Assembly (NCBI RefSeq): GCF_900218015.1
Contig: NZ_UFQQ01000040.1
Location: forward strand, 1 to 33,337
Source: Rhodopseudomonas pentothenatexigens
Lineage (GTDB): Bacteria; Pseudomonadota; Alphaproteobacteria; Rhizobiales; Xanthobacteraceae
Direction of reading: 5' to 3'
DNA: 33,337 nt
The notes under the pieces are model-generated. The model made no database searches. It worked only from the letters and a program-made list of their open reading frames with translations, and was not told where the DNA came from. Position numbers and translations under genes: made by a program. Shown piece after piece: positions 5,768 to 14,137 of the stretch; the stretch's first letter is position 1, and every line of letters begins with the position of its first letter.

Positions 5768-6580
5768 TCAGCCGGTCTGTCCGCTTTCCGGCTTCGGCGC
5801 CGACTTGACCTGATGATGCGGCTTGGCGCTCGGCACCCGGCCGAACAGCTCCGCCTGCTCCTTGCGGGCATCCGCCACCAGGCGGTTGGTGGCGGTCTCG
5901 ATCGCGTCGCTGAGCTGCCTGAGGAACTCGCGGCGATCGAGGCCGGCCGGAAGCGGATCGAGGAATTCGACCACGATGGTGCCGGGGTAGCGCATGAACT
6001 GGCGCCGCGGCCAGAACAGCCCGGCGTTCAGCGCCACCGGCAGGCACGGCACGCCGCAATCGACATAGATCTGGCCGACGCCGGTCTTGTAGTTCGGCGG
6101 GGCGTCGACCGGGGTCCGGGTGCCTTCCGGAAAGATGATCAACTGCCGGCCGCGGCGCACTTCCTCGCGGGCGCGGCGCGCCATTTCGACCAGCGTCTTG
6201 ACGCCCGCCGCGCGGTTGATCGCGATCATGCCGCCGCGCAGCAGCAACTGGCCGAACACCGGTATCCAGGTCAGCTCGCGCTTGAGGATGTACAGCGGCT
6301 GGTCGAAGAACTGCAGCAGCGCGAACGTTTCCCACATCGACTGATGCTTCGGCGCGACGATCAGCGGGCCCTGCGGGATCTTCTCCAGGCCGCGGAATTC
6401 GACCTTGGTGCCGCACACCAATCGCATCAGCCAGATGCTGTTCTGGCCCCACAGCTTGGCGACCTTGACCACCGCCCGGCCGGAGAACAGCGCGGCCAGC
6501 ACCGCCACCAGCACCCAGCCGACCAGCGCCACATAGAACAGCACGTTGAAGATCAACGAACGCAGGAAGATCACGAACAT
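5768..6580 (-). CDS. 1-acyl-sn-glycerol-3-phosphate acyltransferase (PlsC-like)
   Basis: A 270-residue inner-membrane enzyme expected to acylate lysophosphatidic acid in phospholipid synthesis. The N-terminal membrane segment spans residues 5-32. Motif I is H79-Q-S-M-W-E84 (HX4E in place of the usual HX4D), motif III is FPEGTR at 150-155, and LLRGGMIAINRAAG (113-126) is motif II. The C-terminus is Lys/Pro-rich and probably cytoplasmic. Start: the ATG at 6580 opens the membrane helix; longer readings overlap the upstream gene. It lies 13 bases after the YdcF-like gene on the same strand, so the two are probably one transcript. It could be one of several acyltransferase paralogues, so plsC itself is not assigned. 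Confidence 0.9.
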   Translation of the reverse strand: MFVIFLRSLIFNVLFYVALVGWVLVAVLAALFSGRAVVKVAKLWGQNSIWLMRLVCGTKVEFRGLEKIPQGPLIVAPKHQSMWETFALLQFFDQPLYILKRELTWIPVFGQLLLRGGMIAINRAAGVKTLVEMARRAREEVRRGRQLIIFPEGTRTPVDAPPNYKTGVGQIYVDCGVPCLPVALNAGLFWPRRQFMRYPGTIVVEFLDPLPAGLDRREFLRQLSDAIETATNRLVADARKEQAELFGRVPSAKPHHQVKSAPKPESGQTG

Positions 6581-6593
6581 CGGAACGGTCCGA

Positions 6594-7319
6594 TCAATTG
6601 ACGAGGGCGGTCGCCGGCTTGCGGGGGCCGGCGGGGTCGGCCTGCTCGGCCGGTTCGGGCGGGAATTCGATGCCGAGCCTCGCCAGCCTGACCCGCAGCT
6701 CGACCGCGACATATTTGGCGTATTCCGATAGCAAGAGCCGCAGGGTTCCGCCACTGGTCCACCACGGCTCGTCGCGCCACTTGTCGCCGATCACCGCGAA
6801 CGGGATCAATTCGACGTCCGGCATGGCGTGGGACATTTCGGCGATCGCCCGCGGCATGTGGTAATTCGACGTCACCACGATCAGCGAGCGGAAGCCGCGC
6901 TCCTGCACCCAGCGCCGGGTTTCGGCGGCGTTGCTGCGGGTGTCGACCGCGGAGCGGTCGAGGTCGACGCAGCAGCTGAACCAGTCGCGGCTCTCCGGCA
7001 CCGAACGTGAAATGTCGCGGGCGCCGTTCATACGGTGCACACCGGAGATCAGCAGCCGCTTGCCGTAACCTGCAGCCAACAATTCCACCGCGTCGGACAC
7101 CCGCGACGAGCCGCCCGTCAGTACCACGATGCCGTCAGCGTCGTGGCGCGGCTGCTGCTCGGCGCCGCGGAGCTGCGACAGGAACATGACGAAGCCACCC
7201 GCCGCCGCCACGAAACCCAGCGCCAGCATCACCACGATGGTCGCGCGCAACGTGCCGCAGCGTCGGACCGGCCGGTCGGACGACGGTTGCTGCGAAATGC
7301 GATCGGACGACGGCACCAT
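6594..7319 (-). CDS. YdcF/SanA-like DUF218 membrane protein
   Basis: A 241-residue protein with one N-terminal transmembrane helix (TIVVMLALGFVAAAGGFVMFL) and a DUF218 domain: ADGIVVLTGGSSRVSDAVEL near the start, LLISGVH, and SLIVVTSNYHMPRAIAEM. DUF218 proteins such as SanA and ElyC affect envelope integrity and peptidoglycan or vancomycin sensitivity in enterobacteria; the precise reaction is unresolved. Two extra cysteines (FSCCVDLD) lie mid-domain. Start: ATG at 7319 is chosen; an in-frame GTG at 7352 would add 11 residues, and neither has a convincing ribosome-binding site. It sits between ftsX and the acyltransferase on the same strand, an arrangement consistent with envelope biogenesis. 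Confidence 0.85.
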   Translation of the reverse strand: MVPSSDRISQQPSSDRPVRRCGTLRATIVVMLALGFVAAAGGFVMFLSQLRGAEQQPRHDADGIVVLTGGSSRVSDAVELLAAGYGKRLLISGVHRMNGARDISRSVPESRDWFSCCVDLDRSAVDTRSNAAETRRWVQERGFRSLIVVTSNYHMPRAIAEMSHAMPDVELIPFAVIGDKWRDEPWWTSGGTLRLLLSEYAKYVAVELRVRLARLGIEFPPEPAEQADPAGPRKPATALVN

Positions 7320-7479
7320 CGGACGCCGATATACCTCGGTTTGTCGGAGCACCCGCGCGGCCGCGGGTTGCGGCGTTGCGGGGCGTTCCGGACTCTAATG
7401 CGATTTCGGGCGAAAGGGAGTCCGCCGGATGGTCGAAGCGCCGCGGCGATGCGGCAGCAGCAGCCCGGTCATCCGCGGC

Positions 7480-8466
7480 TCATTCGATCGAATTCAAGGT
7501 GCTGAACAGCGTGCGCCGCGAAGCCAAAGCCGTGATCCCGGCGATCAACACCGCCATGCCGGCGAGCGCCAGATAGCCGGTCGGACGCAGCGAAAAGGTA
7601 CCGAGCAGCGCCGCGAACTGGTCTCCGATCGGCGTGCCGGAAAACCATGTGGCGACCGACTCCGAAAAGCCGAACACGAAAATCGCCGCGCCGCCGCCGA
7701 TCAGACCGCCCTGCAGACCGAGCAGCAGGAAGTGTCGGAAGAATCGGTTGGCGATATAGCGGTCGCTGGCGCCGACGAAATGCAGCACTTCGACGATCGG
7801 CCGGTTGGCCGCCATCGCGCCGCGGGTGGCGAACGAGACCGAAATGATAGTGGCGACGATCACCAGGCCGAGCACGCCGATGCCGGCGAACACCGTGGCG
7901 CCGGTCATCGACCGCATCCGCTCGATCCAGGCGCGGTGATCATCCACCGTCGCGCTGGGAGCAATCTCGGTGACGCGGCGGCGCAGCTCGCCGAGATCGA
8001 GACCGCGACCCGGAACGGTGCGCGCCACGATCACCCGCGGCACCGGCAGATCGTCGAGCGACAGGCCGGTGCCGAGCCACGGCTCCAGCAGCTTGGCGGA
8101 TTCGTCCTTGGTGAAGATGCGCACCTCGACCATCCCGGGCTGGCTGCGCACCACCTCGGCGACCTGCTCGGCGTCGCGATCGAGATCGCGGCCGCGCACC
8201 GAACGAACCTGCACGGTCAGCTCGCTCGACACTTCGGACTGCCACTCCGCCGCCGACGCACTGATCAGCAGCACCACGCCGGTGGTCATCGATGCCAGGA
8301 AGGTCATGATCGCCACCACGGCGACCAGCGCGCGGCCCGCGATCGAGGCGCGCGGCACGATCGGCGAGGCATTGCGTGCCTTCGCCGGCACCTGCGGGCG
8401 TTCGTTCCCGAGGTCGACCATGACGTCGCGTTCGTCGGCTCTGCGCAATGGCCCTTGCCTATTCAT
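7480..8466 (-). CDS. ftsX: Cell division permease FtsX
   Basis: A 328-residue inner-membrane protein, partner of the FtsE ATPase. The FtsEX complex senses division state and activates periplasmic peptidoglycan hydrolases at the septum. Four membrane segments are visible: about residues 46-69, 190-215, 248-270 and 298-316. A large periplasmic domain between the first two includes the VRSVRGRDLDRDAEQVAE and VEVRIFTKDESAKLLEPWLG segments. The long, basic cytoplasmic N-terminus (about 45 residues) is usual for alphaproteobacterial FtsX. The ATG at 8464-8466 overlaps the end of ftsE by 8 bases, so translation is coupled. Confidence 0.92.
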   Translation of the reverse strand: MNRQGPLRRADERDVMVDLGNERPQVPAKARNASPIVPRASIAGRALVAVVAIMTFLASMTTGVVLLISASAAEWQSEVSSELTVQVRSVRGRDLDRDAEQVAEVVRSQPGMVEVRIFTKDESAKLLEPWLGTGLSLDDLPVPRVIVARTVPGRGLDLGELRRRVTEIAPSATVDDHRAWIERMRSMTGATVFAGIGVLGLVIVATIISVSFATRGAMAANRPIVEVLHFVGASDRYIANRFFRHFLLLGLQGGLIGGGAAIFVFGFSESVATWFSGTPIGDQFAALLGTFSLRPTGYLALAGMAVLIAGITALASRRTLFSTLNSIE

Positions 8467-9118
8467 ACACGTGCAGGCGCCCCTGGTGCAGCACCAGCCG
8501 GCGCGCCTCGTACTGATCCATCAGATTGATGTCGTGGGTGGCGATCACCACCGCGGTCCCGGTCTTGTTCAATTCCACGAACAGCCGCAGCAGCCGGCGC
8601 CCGAGCGTCGGATCGACGTTGCCGGTCGGCTCGTCGGCGAGCAGCAGATGCGGCCGGCCGATCACCGCCCGGGCGATCGCGGCGCGCTGCTTCTCGCCGC
8701 CCGACAACACCGGCGGCAGCGCATCCATCCGGTCGCCCAGTCCGACCCACTTCAACAGGTCGATGACCTCCTTGCGATAGCTCGACTCGTCGCGCCCGGT
8801 GACCCGGAACGGCAGTGCGACGTTTTCATAGGTGGTCATGTGGTCGAGCAGGCGGAAGTCCTGCAGCACGATGCCGATGCGCTGGCGCAGCGCCGCGACC
8901 TCGTCCTTGCCGAGCAGCGAGACGTCGTTGCCGAACAGATTGACCAGTCCGCGGGTCGGCCGCAGCGACAGGAACAGCAGCCGAAGCAGCGAGGTCTTGC
9001 CCGCGCCGGACGGGCCGGTGAGGAACTGGAACGAATGCGCCGGAATTGCAAAATTGAGGTCGCGGAGAATCTCCGGACCCAGCCCATAGCGCAGACCGAC
9101 ATTTTCGAAGCGGACCAC
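8459..9118 (-). CDS. ftsE: Cell division ATP-binding protein FtsE
   Basis: A 219-residue ABC ATPase that works with FtsX at the division site. Walker A GPSGAGKT is at 35-42, the Q-loop VLQDF near 84-88, the signature LSGGE at 138-142, Walker B LLLADEP at 158-164, and the switch histidine THD near 195. All catalytic residues are intact. Start: the GTG at 9118 (read MVRFENVGLRYG) is preferred because GGAG precedes it by 8 bases and the family begins there; an in-frame upstream ATG at 9163 would add a non-conserved 15-residue extension. The promoter probably lies in the gap to the divergent zinc-ribbon gene (9119-9261). Confidence 0.94.
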   Translation of the reverse strand: MVRFENVGLRYGLGPEILRDLNFAIPAHSFQFLTGPSGAGKTSLLRLLFLSLRPTRGLVNLFGNDVSLLGKDEVAALRQRIGIVLQDFRLLDHMTTYENVALPFRVTGRDESSYRKEVIDLLKWVGLGDRMDALPPVLSGGEKQRAAIARAVIGRPHLLLADEPTGNVDPTLGRRLLRLFVELNKTGTAVVIATHDINLMDQYEARRLVLHQGRLHVYE

Positions 9119-9261
9119 GTTCAGCTCCGATTTCGATCGGCGCGGGGAGAAAGGGCACGCCACGCCATCTGCCCGTGCCGCCGTTGTGAGGCGGCTATGG
9201 TTTCCGATTCGTTAACGGACGGCCGGTACGATCGGACGAACCTTATAGCCAGCGATTCGCC

Positions 9262-10158
9262 ATGCATATCGTCTGCCCGCATTGTACGACATCCTATGCG
9301 ATCGATCCGGCCAAACTGGGAGATGCCGGCCGGACGGTGCGTTGTTCCCGGTGCAAGGAAGTCTGGCTGGCGCGTCCCGAAGACGTGCAGAGCGACGTTC
9401 GCGTCGCCGCGATGACGGTCGAAGACCAGCAGCCGGCCGACAACGACCTTGCCAATGATCCCGGATGGGGCGTGACCGAGGACGAGCAGGACACCCCCGT
9501 GGTGGAAAGCCCGCCGATCACCGCCGAACTGCCGGGGCAGGACGATCCTGATCCGTTCGTGCGGGCGCTGGCGAGCGAACCTGCACCGGGCGATGACGAG
9601 GAGGTGCTGCCGAGGCGCCGCAAGCGCAAGCCCTCGTTCGGCACCCGGCGCCGGCCGCCGAGCTTCAAGGAGCGGCTGGCCGCGCTGCGCAAGGAGCCGA
9701 TCAAGACCGCCAAATCGATGCTGACGGCGCCGATGGCGATCGCAGCGTTTGGTTCGGTCGCGCTCGGCCTGCTGATCTGGCGCACCGACATCGTCCGGCT
9801 GATGCCGCAGACCGCGGCGTTCTACCGGATGATCGGCTTCGAAGTGAACCTGCGCGGGCTGGCGATCAAGGACGTCAAGATCAGCCGCGAGACCGTGGAT
9901 GCCAAGCCAGTGCTGGTGATCGAGGGCCTGATCATCGGCCAGGCCAAGCGGCCGGTCGAACTGCCGCGATTGCGTTTCGCCGTACGCGACGGCAAGGGCA
10001 CCGAAATCTACGCCTGGAACGCGGTGCTGGAGCAACAGGCGTTGCGTCCCGGTGAACAGGCCTGGTTCCGAACCCGGCTGGCATCGCCCCCGCCAGAGGC
10101 GCGCACGATCGACGTGCGCTTCTTCAACCGGCGCGACATTGCGGCCGGCGGCGCCTGA
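9262..10158 (+). CDS. MJ0042-type zinc-ribbon membrane protein
   Basis: A 298-residue protein with an N-terminal zinc ribbon: C5-P-H-C8 and C28-S-R-C31, within MHIVCPHCTTSYAIDPAKLG. This is the MJ0042/zinc_ribbon_5 motif. A long acidic and proline-rich linker with a basic patch (PRRRKRKPSFGTRRRP, 117-132) follows. One transmembrane helix lies at about 155-173, and the C-terminal 110 residues form a predicted beta-rich domain of the DUF3426 kind (VEGLIIGQAKRPVELPRLRF). Cytoplasmic zinc ribbon and periplasmic C-terminus are inferred. It is divergent from ftsEX and followed 59 bases later by the CpdR-type regulator, a neighbourhood I associate with cell-cycle genes of this group. Biochemical role unknown. 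Confidence 0.88.
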   Translation: MHIVCPHCTTSYAIDPAKLGDAGRTVRCSRCKEVWLARPEDVQSDVRVAAMTVEDQQPADNDLANDPGWGVTEDEQDTPVVESPPITAELPGQDDPDPFVRALASEPAPGDDEEVLPRRRKRKPSFGTRRRPPSFKERLAALRKEPIKTAKSMLTAPMAIAAFGSVALGLLIWRTDIVRLMPQTAAFYRMIGFEVNLRGLAIKDVKISRETVDAKPVLVIEGLIIGQAKRPVELPRLRFAVRDGKGTEIYAWNAVLEQQALRPGEQAWFRTRLASPPPEARTIDVRFFNRRDIAAGGA

Positions 10159-10217
10159 CACCATGATGACGATTGCTGCACGCGGCCCGGCGCCGGCCGC
10201 GACGAGGGAATAGGACG

Positions 10218-10598
10218 ATGGCGCGCATCCTGATCGCCGACGACGAAGAATCGATGCGCCTGCTGGTCGCGCGCGCCATCGGCATGGACGGCCACGAAAC
10301 CGTCACGGCCGAAGACGGCAGCGAAGCGCTGGAGATCCTCACCAGCCAGAACGGCCGGTTCGACCTGCTGCTGACCGACATCAAGATGCCGATCATGGAC
10401 GGCATCGCGCTGGCGCTGGCGGCGGCGCGCGACTTCCCCGAGCTGACGATCCTGCTGATGACCGGCTTCGCCGACCAGCGCGAACGCGCCTCCGGCCTCG
10501 ACGCCATCGTGCACGACGTCGTCACCAAGCCGTTCTCCGTCGCCGACATTCGCACCGCGGTGGCGGATGCACTGGCGGCGAAGAAGAGTAGTAGTTGA
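10218..10598 (+). CDS. cpdR: CpdR-type single-domain response regulator
   Basis: A 126-residue stand-alone receiver domain with acidic pocket D8-D9, phospho-acceptor D54 (LLTDIKMPIMDG), a conserved Thr (MTGF) and Lys (VTKPFS). There is no output domain. In Caulobacter, unphosphorylated CpdR localises ClpXP to the pole and promotes CtrA degradation; phosphorylation by the CckA-ChpT relay switches it off. The very close match of overall pattern (ARILIADDEESMRLLVARAI start) supports this identity. Start: the ATG at 10218 follows GAGGGAATAGG; an in-frame upstream start is not needed. It probably shares a transcript with the zinc-ribbon gene. The gap 10599-10797 contains only two repeats. Confidence 0.88.
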   Translation: MARILIADDEESMRLLVARAIGMDGHETVTAEDGSEALEILTSQNGRFDLLLTDIKMPIMDGIALALAAARDFPELTILLMTGFADQRERASGLDAIVHDVVTKPFSVADIRTAVADALAAKKSSS

Positions 10599-10646
10599 CA
10601 CCCTCGCGGCGGGAAGATCAACGCCATCCCCGAGCCACAGCGCGCC

Positions 10647-10682
10647 CCCTCTCCCGCTTGCGGGAGAGGGCTGGGGTGAGGG
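10647..10682. repeat. CCCTCTCCCGC palindromic repeat
   Basis: CCCTCTCCCGC, TT, then GCGGGAGAGGG make an 11-bp perfect hairpin, followed by CTGGGGTGAGGG. This exact framework is a very common intergenic repeat in Bradyrhizobium-group and other proteobacterial genomes. It lies 48 bases after the cpdR stop and may serve as a bidirectional transcription barrier. Confidence 0.8.
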
Positions 10683-10737
10683 CGACGCGGGCAGAGAGAT
10701 TCCTATTTGTGGGAGCCGCTCGGCGCTCCAACTTCTG

Positions 10738-10777
10738 GATTCCGGATTCGCTCGCTGCGCGAGCGCCCCGGAATGAC
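10738..10777. repeat. Short palindromic intergenic repeat, copy 2
   Basis: Same framework as 150-189: GATTCCGGATTCG, a CTCGCTGCGCGAG centre, CGCCCCGGAATGAC. It lies 20 bases before the stop codon end of the convergent TIGR02302 gene. Confidence 0.8.
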
Positions 10778-10797
10778 GGGGCTCGCGACAAGCCGAC

Positions 10798-13380
10798 TTA
10801 ATAGTCCTTCAGCAGCCGCTCGATGTAGTCGAGCTCGATCTGCGGGCGACCGGAATCGCCGAGGCGGCGGCGGAGTTCTTCGAGGATGCGGCGGACGCGC
10901 TGGACGTCGATCTCGCCCGGGATCTTCACGGTGAGGTCGTCGCCGAGATCGCGGCCGCGCAGCGGCCGGCCGAGCGGATCGGTCTGGTTGGCGCCGCTCT
11001 GCTGGCGGCCGGGCCGGTTGCCCTGGCCGTCGCCCTGACCTTCACCATCGCCCTGCTGCATCGCTTCGGCGAGTTTCTGCGCGCCCTTGCGCAGCGCCTC
11101 CAGCGCGCGGCCCTGTGAATCCACCGCGCCGTCGGCATTACCTTCGCCGAGCCGGCCTTCGGCATCACCCATCGCCGAATCCGCCTGGTCGAGGCCGCCC
11201 TCGCCCTGCTGGCCCTGCTGGCCCTGCTGGCCTTGCTCGCCCTTGTCGCCGCGCGGGCTCTGACCGAGGCCGCGCTTGGCGAGCTCCTGCTGCAGCTTGC
11301 GCAACCGATCGTGCAGGCTCTGCTGATCCTGCTGCAGGTCTCCGAGATTCTGCTCGCCGTCCTGGCCGCGCATCCGGTCGCGGCGCTGGTCCTGGCCCTG
11401 CTTGAAGGTCTTGTCGCGGAGCTGCTGCTGTTTGCGGATCATGTCGCCAAGCTCGTTGAGCGCCTGCTCCATGCCGTCGTCGCCGCCCTGGCCGGGCTGC
11501 GCCATCTGCAGGTTCTCCAGCATCTGCGCGAGCTGATCGAGCAACTGCTTGGCGGCTTCCTTGTCGCCGGAGCGCGACAGCCGCTCCATCCGCTGGATCA
11601 TGGCGTCGAGATCCTGCTGCCGCATCACCCTGGTGTTCGGATCGAGCGGGCGGGCGAGCTGCTGCGGGTTGTTGCGGAGCTGCTGGGCGAGCTGACGCAT
11701 GTAGGCGTCGAGCGCCGCGCGCAGCTTGTCGGTGAGCTGCTTGATTTCGTCGTCCGAGGCGCCGCGCTCCAGCGCGTCCTTCAAAGCATCCTGTGCGGCG
11801 CGCAGCGCCTTTTCGACATCCGACGTATCACCGTCCTCGATCGAGACCGCCAGCGACCACAGATTGCCCACCACCTCGCGAAGCGCGTCGTCGGTGCGGG
11901 CACGCTCGAGCTGATCGGCGATGGTGTAGAGGCCGAGATACTGACCGGCGTCCGGGGTGAACACTTCCGGCGCGATCAGCAGCGCATCGAGCGCGGCGTA
12001 AACCTGTTTGTTGGCACCGGCGTCGAGCGCCAGGATGCGGCGCTGCTCGATCAAAGCGCGCGCCAGCGGCTTGGTGAACAGCCGCTCCGGCAGCCTCATC
12101 GTGAACGGCTCGCTGCGGCCCTCGTTGCCCGCCTCGTCCTTGGCGGTGAGCGTCAGCGCGACTTCGGCGCCCGCATAGGGATCTTCGCTGATGTCCTTGA
12201 CGGTCTGGCCGACGCCGGCGCGGGTGCGGGCATTGGGCAGCACCAGCTTGAACTGCGGCGGCTCGAACAGCGGCCGCGGCGCATCCGCCGGCTTGGTCCC
12301 CGGCGCCTGGGCGGCCGGCGGGACCGCGAACTGCGCCTCGGCCTCGGTCACTCCGTAATCGTCTTCGAGCTTGTAGGACAGTTGCAGCGAGCCGCGGGCC
12401 TGGCGCTGCGGCTCCTTGGCGAGGGCGATTCCCGGCGGCCGGTCCGGCGTCGCGGTGAAGCTCCACGGCGCCTCGCTGGACGGCGCCCGCACCCGCGCGG
12501 TGCCGTCGGCGGTGATGCGGAAATGCCGTTCGCTGGTGCCGCTCGGGGCTTCGCTGTCCGGCTTGATCTCGACCAGACCGCCGCTGACCGCGACGTCGAG
12601 ATCGCCGCCGCTGGAGCGAACCAGCAGGGTCGAACCGACCGGCACCGGCAGCGCGCCGCTGCTCGGGGTGGCGAGCTCCTTGTTCGACGCGGAGGTGAGG
12701 ATGATCGGCGGCTTGTTGGTATAGACCGGCGGCGTCACCCAGGCGTCGACCCGGACGCTGGACGACGCCATCGCGCCGTTCCAGTCGAATGCCGCCATCA
12801 CCCGCGGCCTGCGTTCCTCACCGGCGGCGATGAAGGTCGCGACCAGCAGGATCGCCACCAGGGCGCGCAGCGCCCACGGGTCGTGGATCGGCAGCCGCGG
12901 CGACGGCAGCCCGGGCCTGAGACCGCGAATCGTCGCCAGCGTGCGGTCGCGCTGCGCCTGCCACAGCGCCCGCGCCACCGGATCGTTCGACGCCAGGGTG
13001 TCGCCGAGCGCGGTGGCCGGGCGGTGTTTCAGGCCGGTGTTGCGGTCCAGCCGTGCCAGCGCATCGTCGCGGCTCGGCCAGCGGAACCTGACGGCGGGAA
13101 CCAGGGCGGCGAGCGCCAGCGCAGCGAACAGCGCCAACCCGACAATCCGCCCTGAAAAAGGCAGCGCCAGCCACAGTCCGGCCCAGGACAGCGCCAAGAA
13201 CAACCCGACGACGCTGAACAGCCGCGCCAGATGCGGCCACGCCCGTTCCCAGGCGATCGCCAGCTTTGCGCGCCCGATCGCCTTGTCCAGGTGCAGCCGC
13301 GCCACCGCCTCTTCATCGTGCGGGGCCTGCGACGGATCGGGAATGCTGCCGCTCAACCATCTCTCCGGGTTGCTGCTCAC
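10798..13380 (-). CDS. TIGR02302/DUF4175-family large membrane protein
   Basis: An 860-residue protein. Three membrane helices lie near the N-terminus (about residues 51-72, 78-97 and 169-187). Then comes a beta-rich, presumably periplasmic region (about 200-450) with repeated WVTPPVYTNKPP and YKLEDDYGVTEAEAQFAVPP segments, followed by a long alpha-helical, Gln/Arg-rich part (about 530-700). The tail holds GQQ repeats and ends VQRVRRILEELRRRLGDSGR with LDYIERLLKDY. This architecture is the TIGR02302 family of alphaproteobacteria, of unknown function. Start: GTG at 13380 (SSNPERWLSG follows). A longer in-frame reading would run antisense through the neighbouring decarboxylase-family gene and is rejected. 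The ribosome-binding site is weak, so the start is less certain than the gene. Confidence 0.85.
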   Translation of the reverse strand: MSSNPERWLSGSIPDPSQAPHDEEAVARLHLDKAIGRAKLAIAWERAWPHLARLFSVVGLFLALSWAGLWLALPFSGRIVGLALFAALALAALVPAVRFRWPSRDDALARLDRNTGLKHRPATALGDTLASNDPVARALWQAQRDRTLATIRGLRPGLPSPRLPIHDPWALRALVAILLVATFIAAGEERRPRVMAAFDWNGAMASSSVRVDAWVTPPVYTNKPPIILTSASNKELATPSSGALPVPVGSTLLVRSSGGDLDVAVSGGLVEIKPDSEAPSGTSERHFRITADGTARVRAPSSEAPWSFTATPDRPPGIALAKEPQRQARGSLQLSYKLEDDYGVTEAEAQFAVPPAAQAPGTKPADAPRPLFEPPQFKLVLPNARTRAGVGQTVKDISEDPYAGAEVALTLTAKDEAGNEGRSEPFTMRLPERLFTKPLARALIEQRRILALDAGANKQVYAALDALLIAPEVFTPDAGQYLGLYTIADQLERARTDDALREVVGNLWSLAVSIEDGDTSDVEKALRAAQDALKDALERGASDDEIKQLTDKLRAALDAYMRQLAQQLRNNPQQLARPLDPNTRVMRQQDLDAMIQRMERLSRSGDKEAAKQLLDQLAQMLENLQMAQPGQGGDDGMEQALNELGDMIRKQQQLRDKTFKQGQDQRRDRMRGQDGEQNLGDLQQDQQSLHDRLRKLQQELAKRGLGQSPRGDKGEQGQQGQQGQQGEGGLDQADSAMGDAEGRLGEGNADGAVDSQGRALEALRKGAQKLAEAMQQGDGEGQGDGQGNRPGRQQSGANQTDPLGRPLRGRDLGDDLTVKIPGEIDVQRVRRILEELRRRLGDSGRPQIELDYIERLLKDY
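11203..11240. repeat. 9-bp in-frame tandem repeat (GQQ coding)
   Basis: Units of CCCTGCTGG are repeated in tandem, encoding GQQGQQGQQG in the C-terminal tail of the TIGR02302 protein. Such in-frame repeats can change copy number by slippage without breaking the gene. Confidence 0.7.
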
Positions 13381-13515
13381 AGCAGCGTAGCACAACGGCG
13401 GCAATGAGGCACCGCCCTGCGCCACCACTGCGCGCATCACGCTGCGACACGAACGCGTGACGGCACAGCCGGGGCCCCGTAGTGTTCCGGTGAACTTCCC
13501 ACCAGAGGATCCGCA

Positions 13516-13896
13516 ATGGACAAGACGACGCACGACAAGGGGCTGGAGATCCGCAAGGCGGTGCTGGGCGAGGCCTATGTCGAGAACGCGCTGAAAAACG
13601 CCGACGACTTCAACAAGCCGTTCCAGGAACTCGTCACCGAGTACTGCTGGGGCGCGATCTGGGGACGCGACGGGCTGCCGAAGAAGACCCGCAGCATGCT
13701 GAACCTGGCGATGATCGCTATCCTCAACCGCCCGCACGAGCTGCGCGCGCACATCAAGGGCGCACTCACCAACGGCGTCACCAAGGACGAGATCCGCGAG
13801 ATCTTCATGCAGGTCGCCTGCTACGCCGGCATCCCGGCCGGCGTCGACAGCTTCCGGATCGCCCGCGAAGTGTTCGCAGAGATCGACAAGGGCTGA
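13516..13896 (+). CDS. Carboxymuconolactone decarboxylase-family protein (PcaC-like)
   Basis: A 126-residue protein, the usual length of 4-carboxymuconolactone decarboxylase, which makes beta-ketoadipate enol-lactone in protocatechuate breakdown. Family blocks are VTEYCWGAIWGRDGLPKKTR (about 41-60), LNLAMIAILNRPHELRAHIK (about 62-82) and the EIREIFMQVACYAGIPAG helix (about 92-110). The CWG and HELRAH positions match the PcaC group better than the peroxidase-like AhpD group, since there is no CxxC pair. AGAGGATCC precedes the ATG at a normal distance. No other pca gene is nearby, so the substrate could be different. It is divergent from the TIGR02302 gene; both promoters must share 13381-13515. 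Confidence 0.85.
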   Translation: MDKTTHDKGLEIRKAVLGEAYVENALKNADDFNKPFQELVTEYCWGAIWGRDGLPKKTRSMLNLAMIAILNRPHELRAHIKGALTNGVTKDEIREIFMQVACYAGIPAGVDSFRIAREVFAEIDKG

Positions 13897-14071
13897 GGTC
13901 AGAATTGGTACTTGCAAACCAGCGCGACGGGTCCGGCCGCCGCGTTAAGGTTGAGCGGTTAGGTTAAAAAGCACTTCAAATTGCTCGGATTCACCGGTTC
14001 GCTACGGTCGGCCGTCGCGCGCGTCGGCAGGTGAAGCCGCATGTTCACCGCCGCGGATTTCAAGCGCGATC

Positions 14072-14110
14072 GGGACCGCCAGGAATTTGTACGCCGCGTC
14101 TGGCGGTCCC
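14072..14110. terminator. 11-bp stem with a 17-nt loop downstream of lysA
   Basis: GGGACCGCCAG (14072-14082) and CTGGCGGTCCC (14100-14110) pair perfectly. It lies 28 bases beyond the lysA stop codon (minus strand) with no T run, so it may be a Rho-independent-like end or an mRNA-stabilising hairpin. Otherwise 13897-14137 shows only A/T-rich patches with repeated TTAA-type motifs near 13960. Confidence 0.45.
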
Positions 14111-14137
14111 ACCCCTCATCTCAGACGAGAGACTGGC

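Noticed and set aside
11233-13155. 640-codon open frame antisense to the TIGR02302 gene
   Set aside because: It arises from high G+C codon bias opposite a real gene; its sequence is Leu/Arg/Gly-rich with no family pattern.
13381-13917. N-terminal extension of the TIGR02302 frame to 13917
   Set aside because: It runs antisense through the decarboxylase-family gene, and the family begins near the GTG at 13380.
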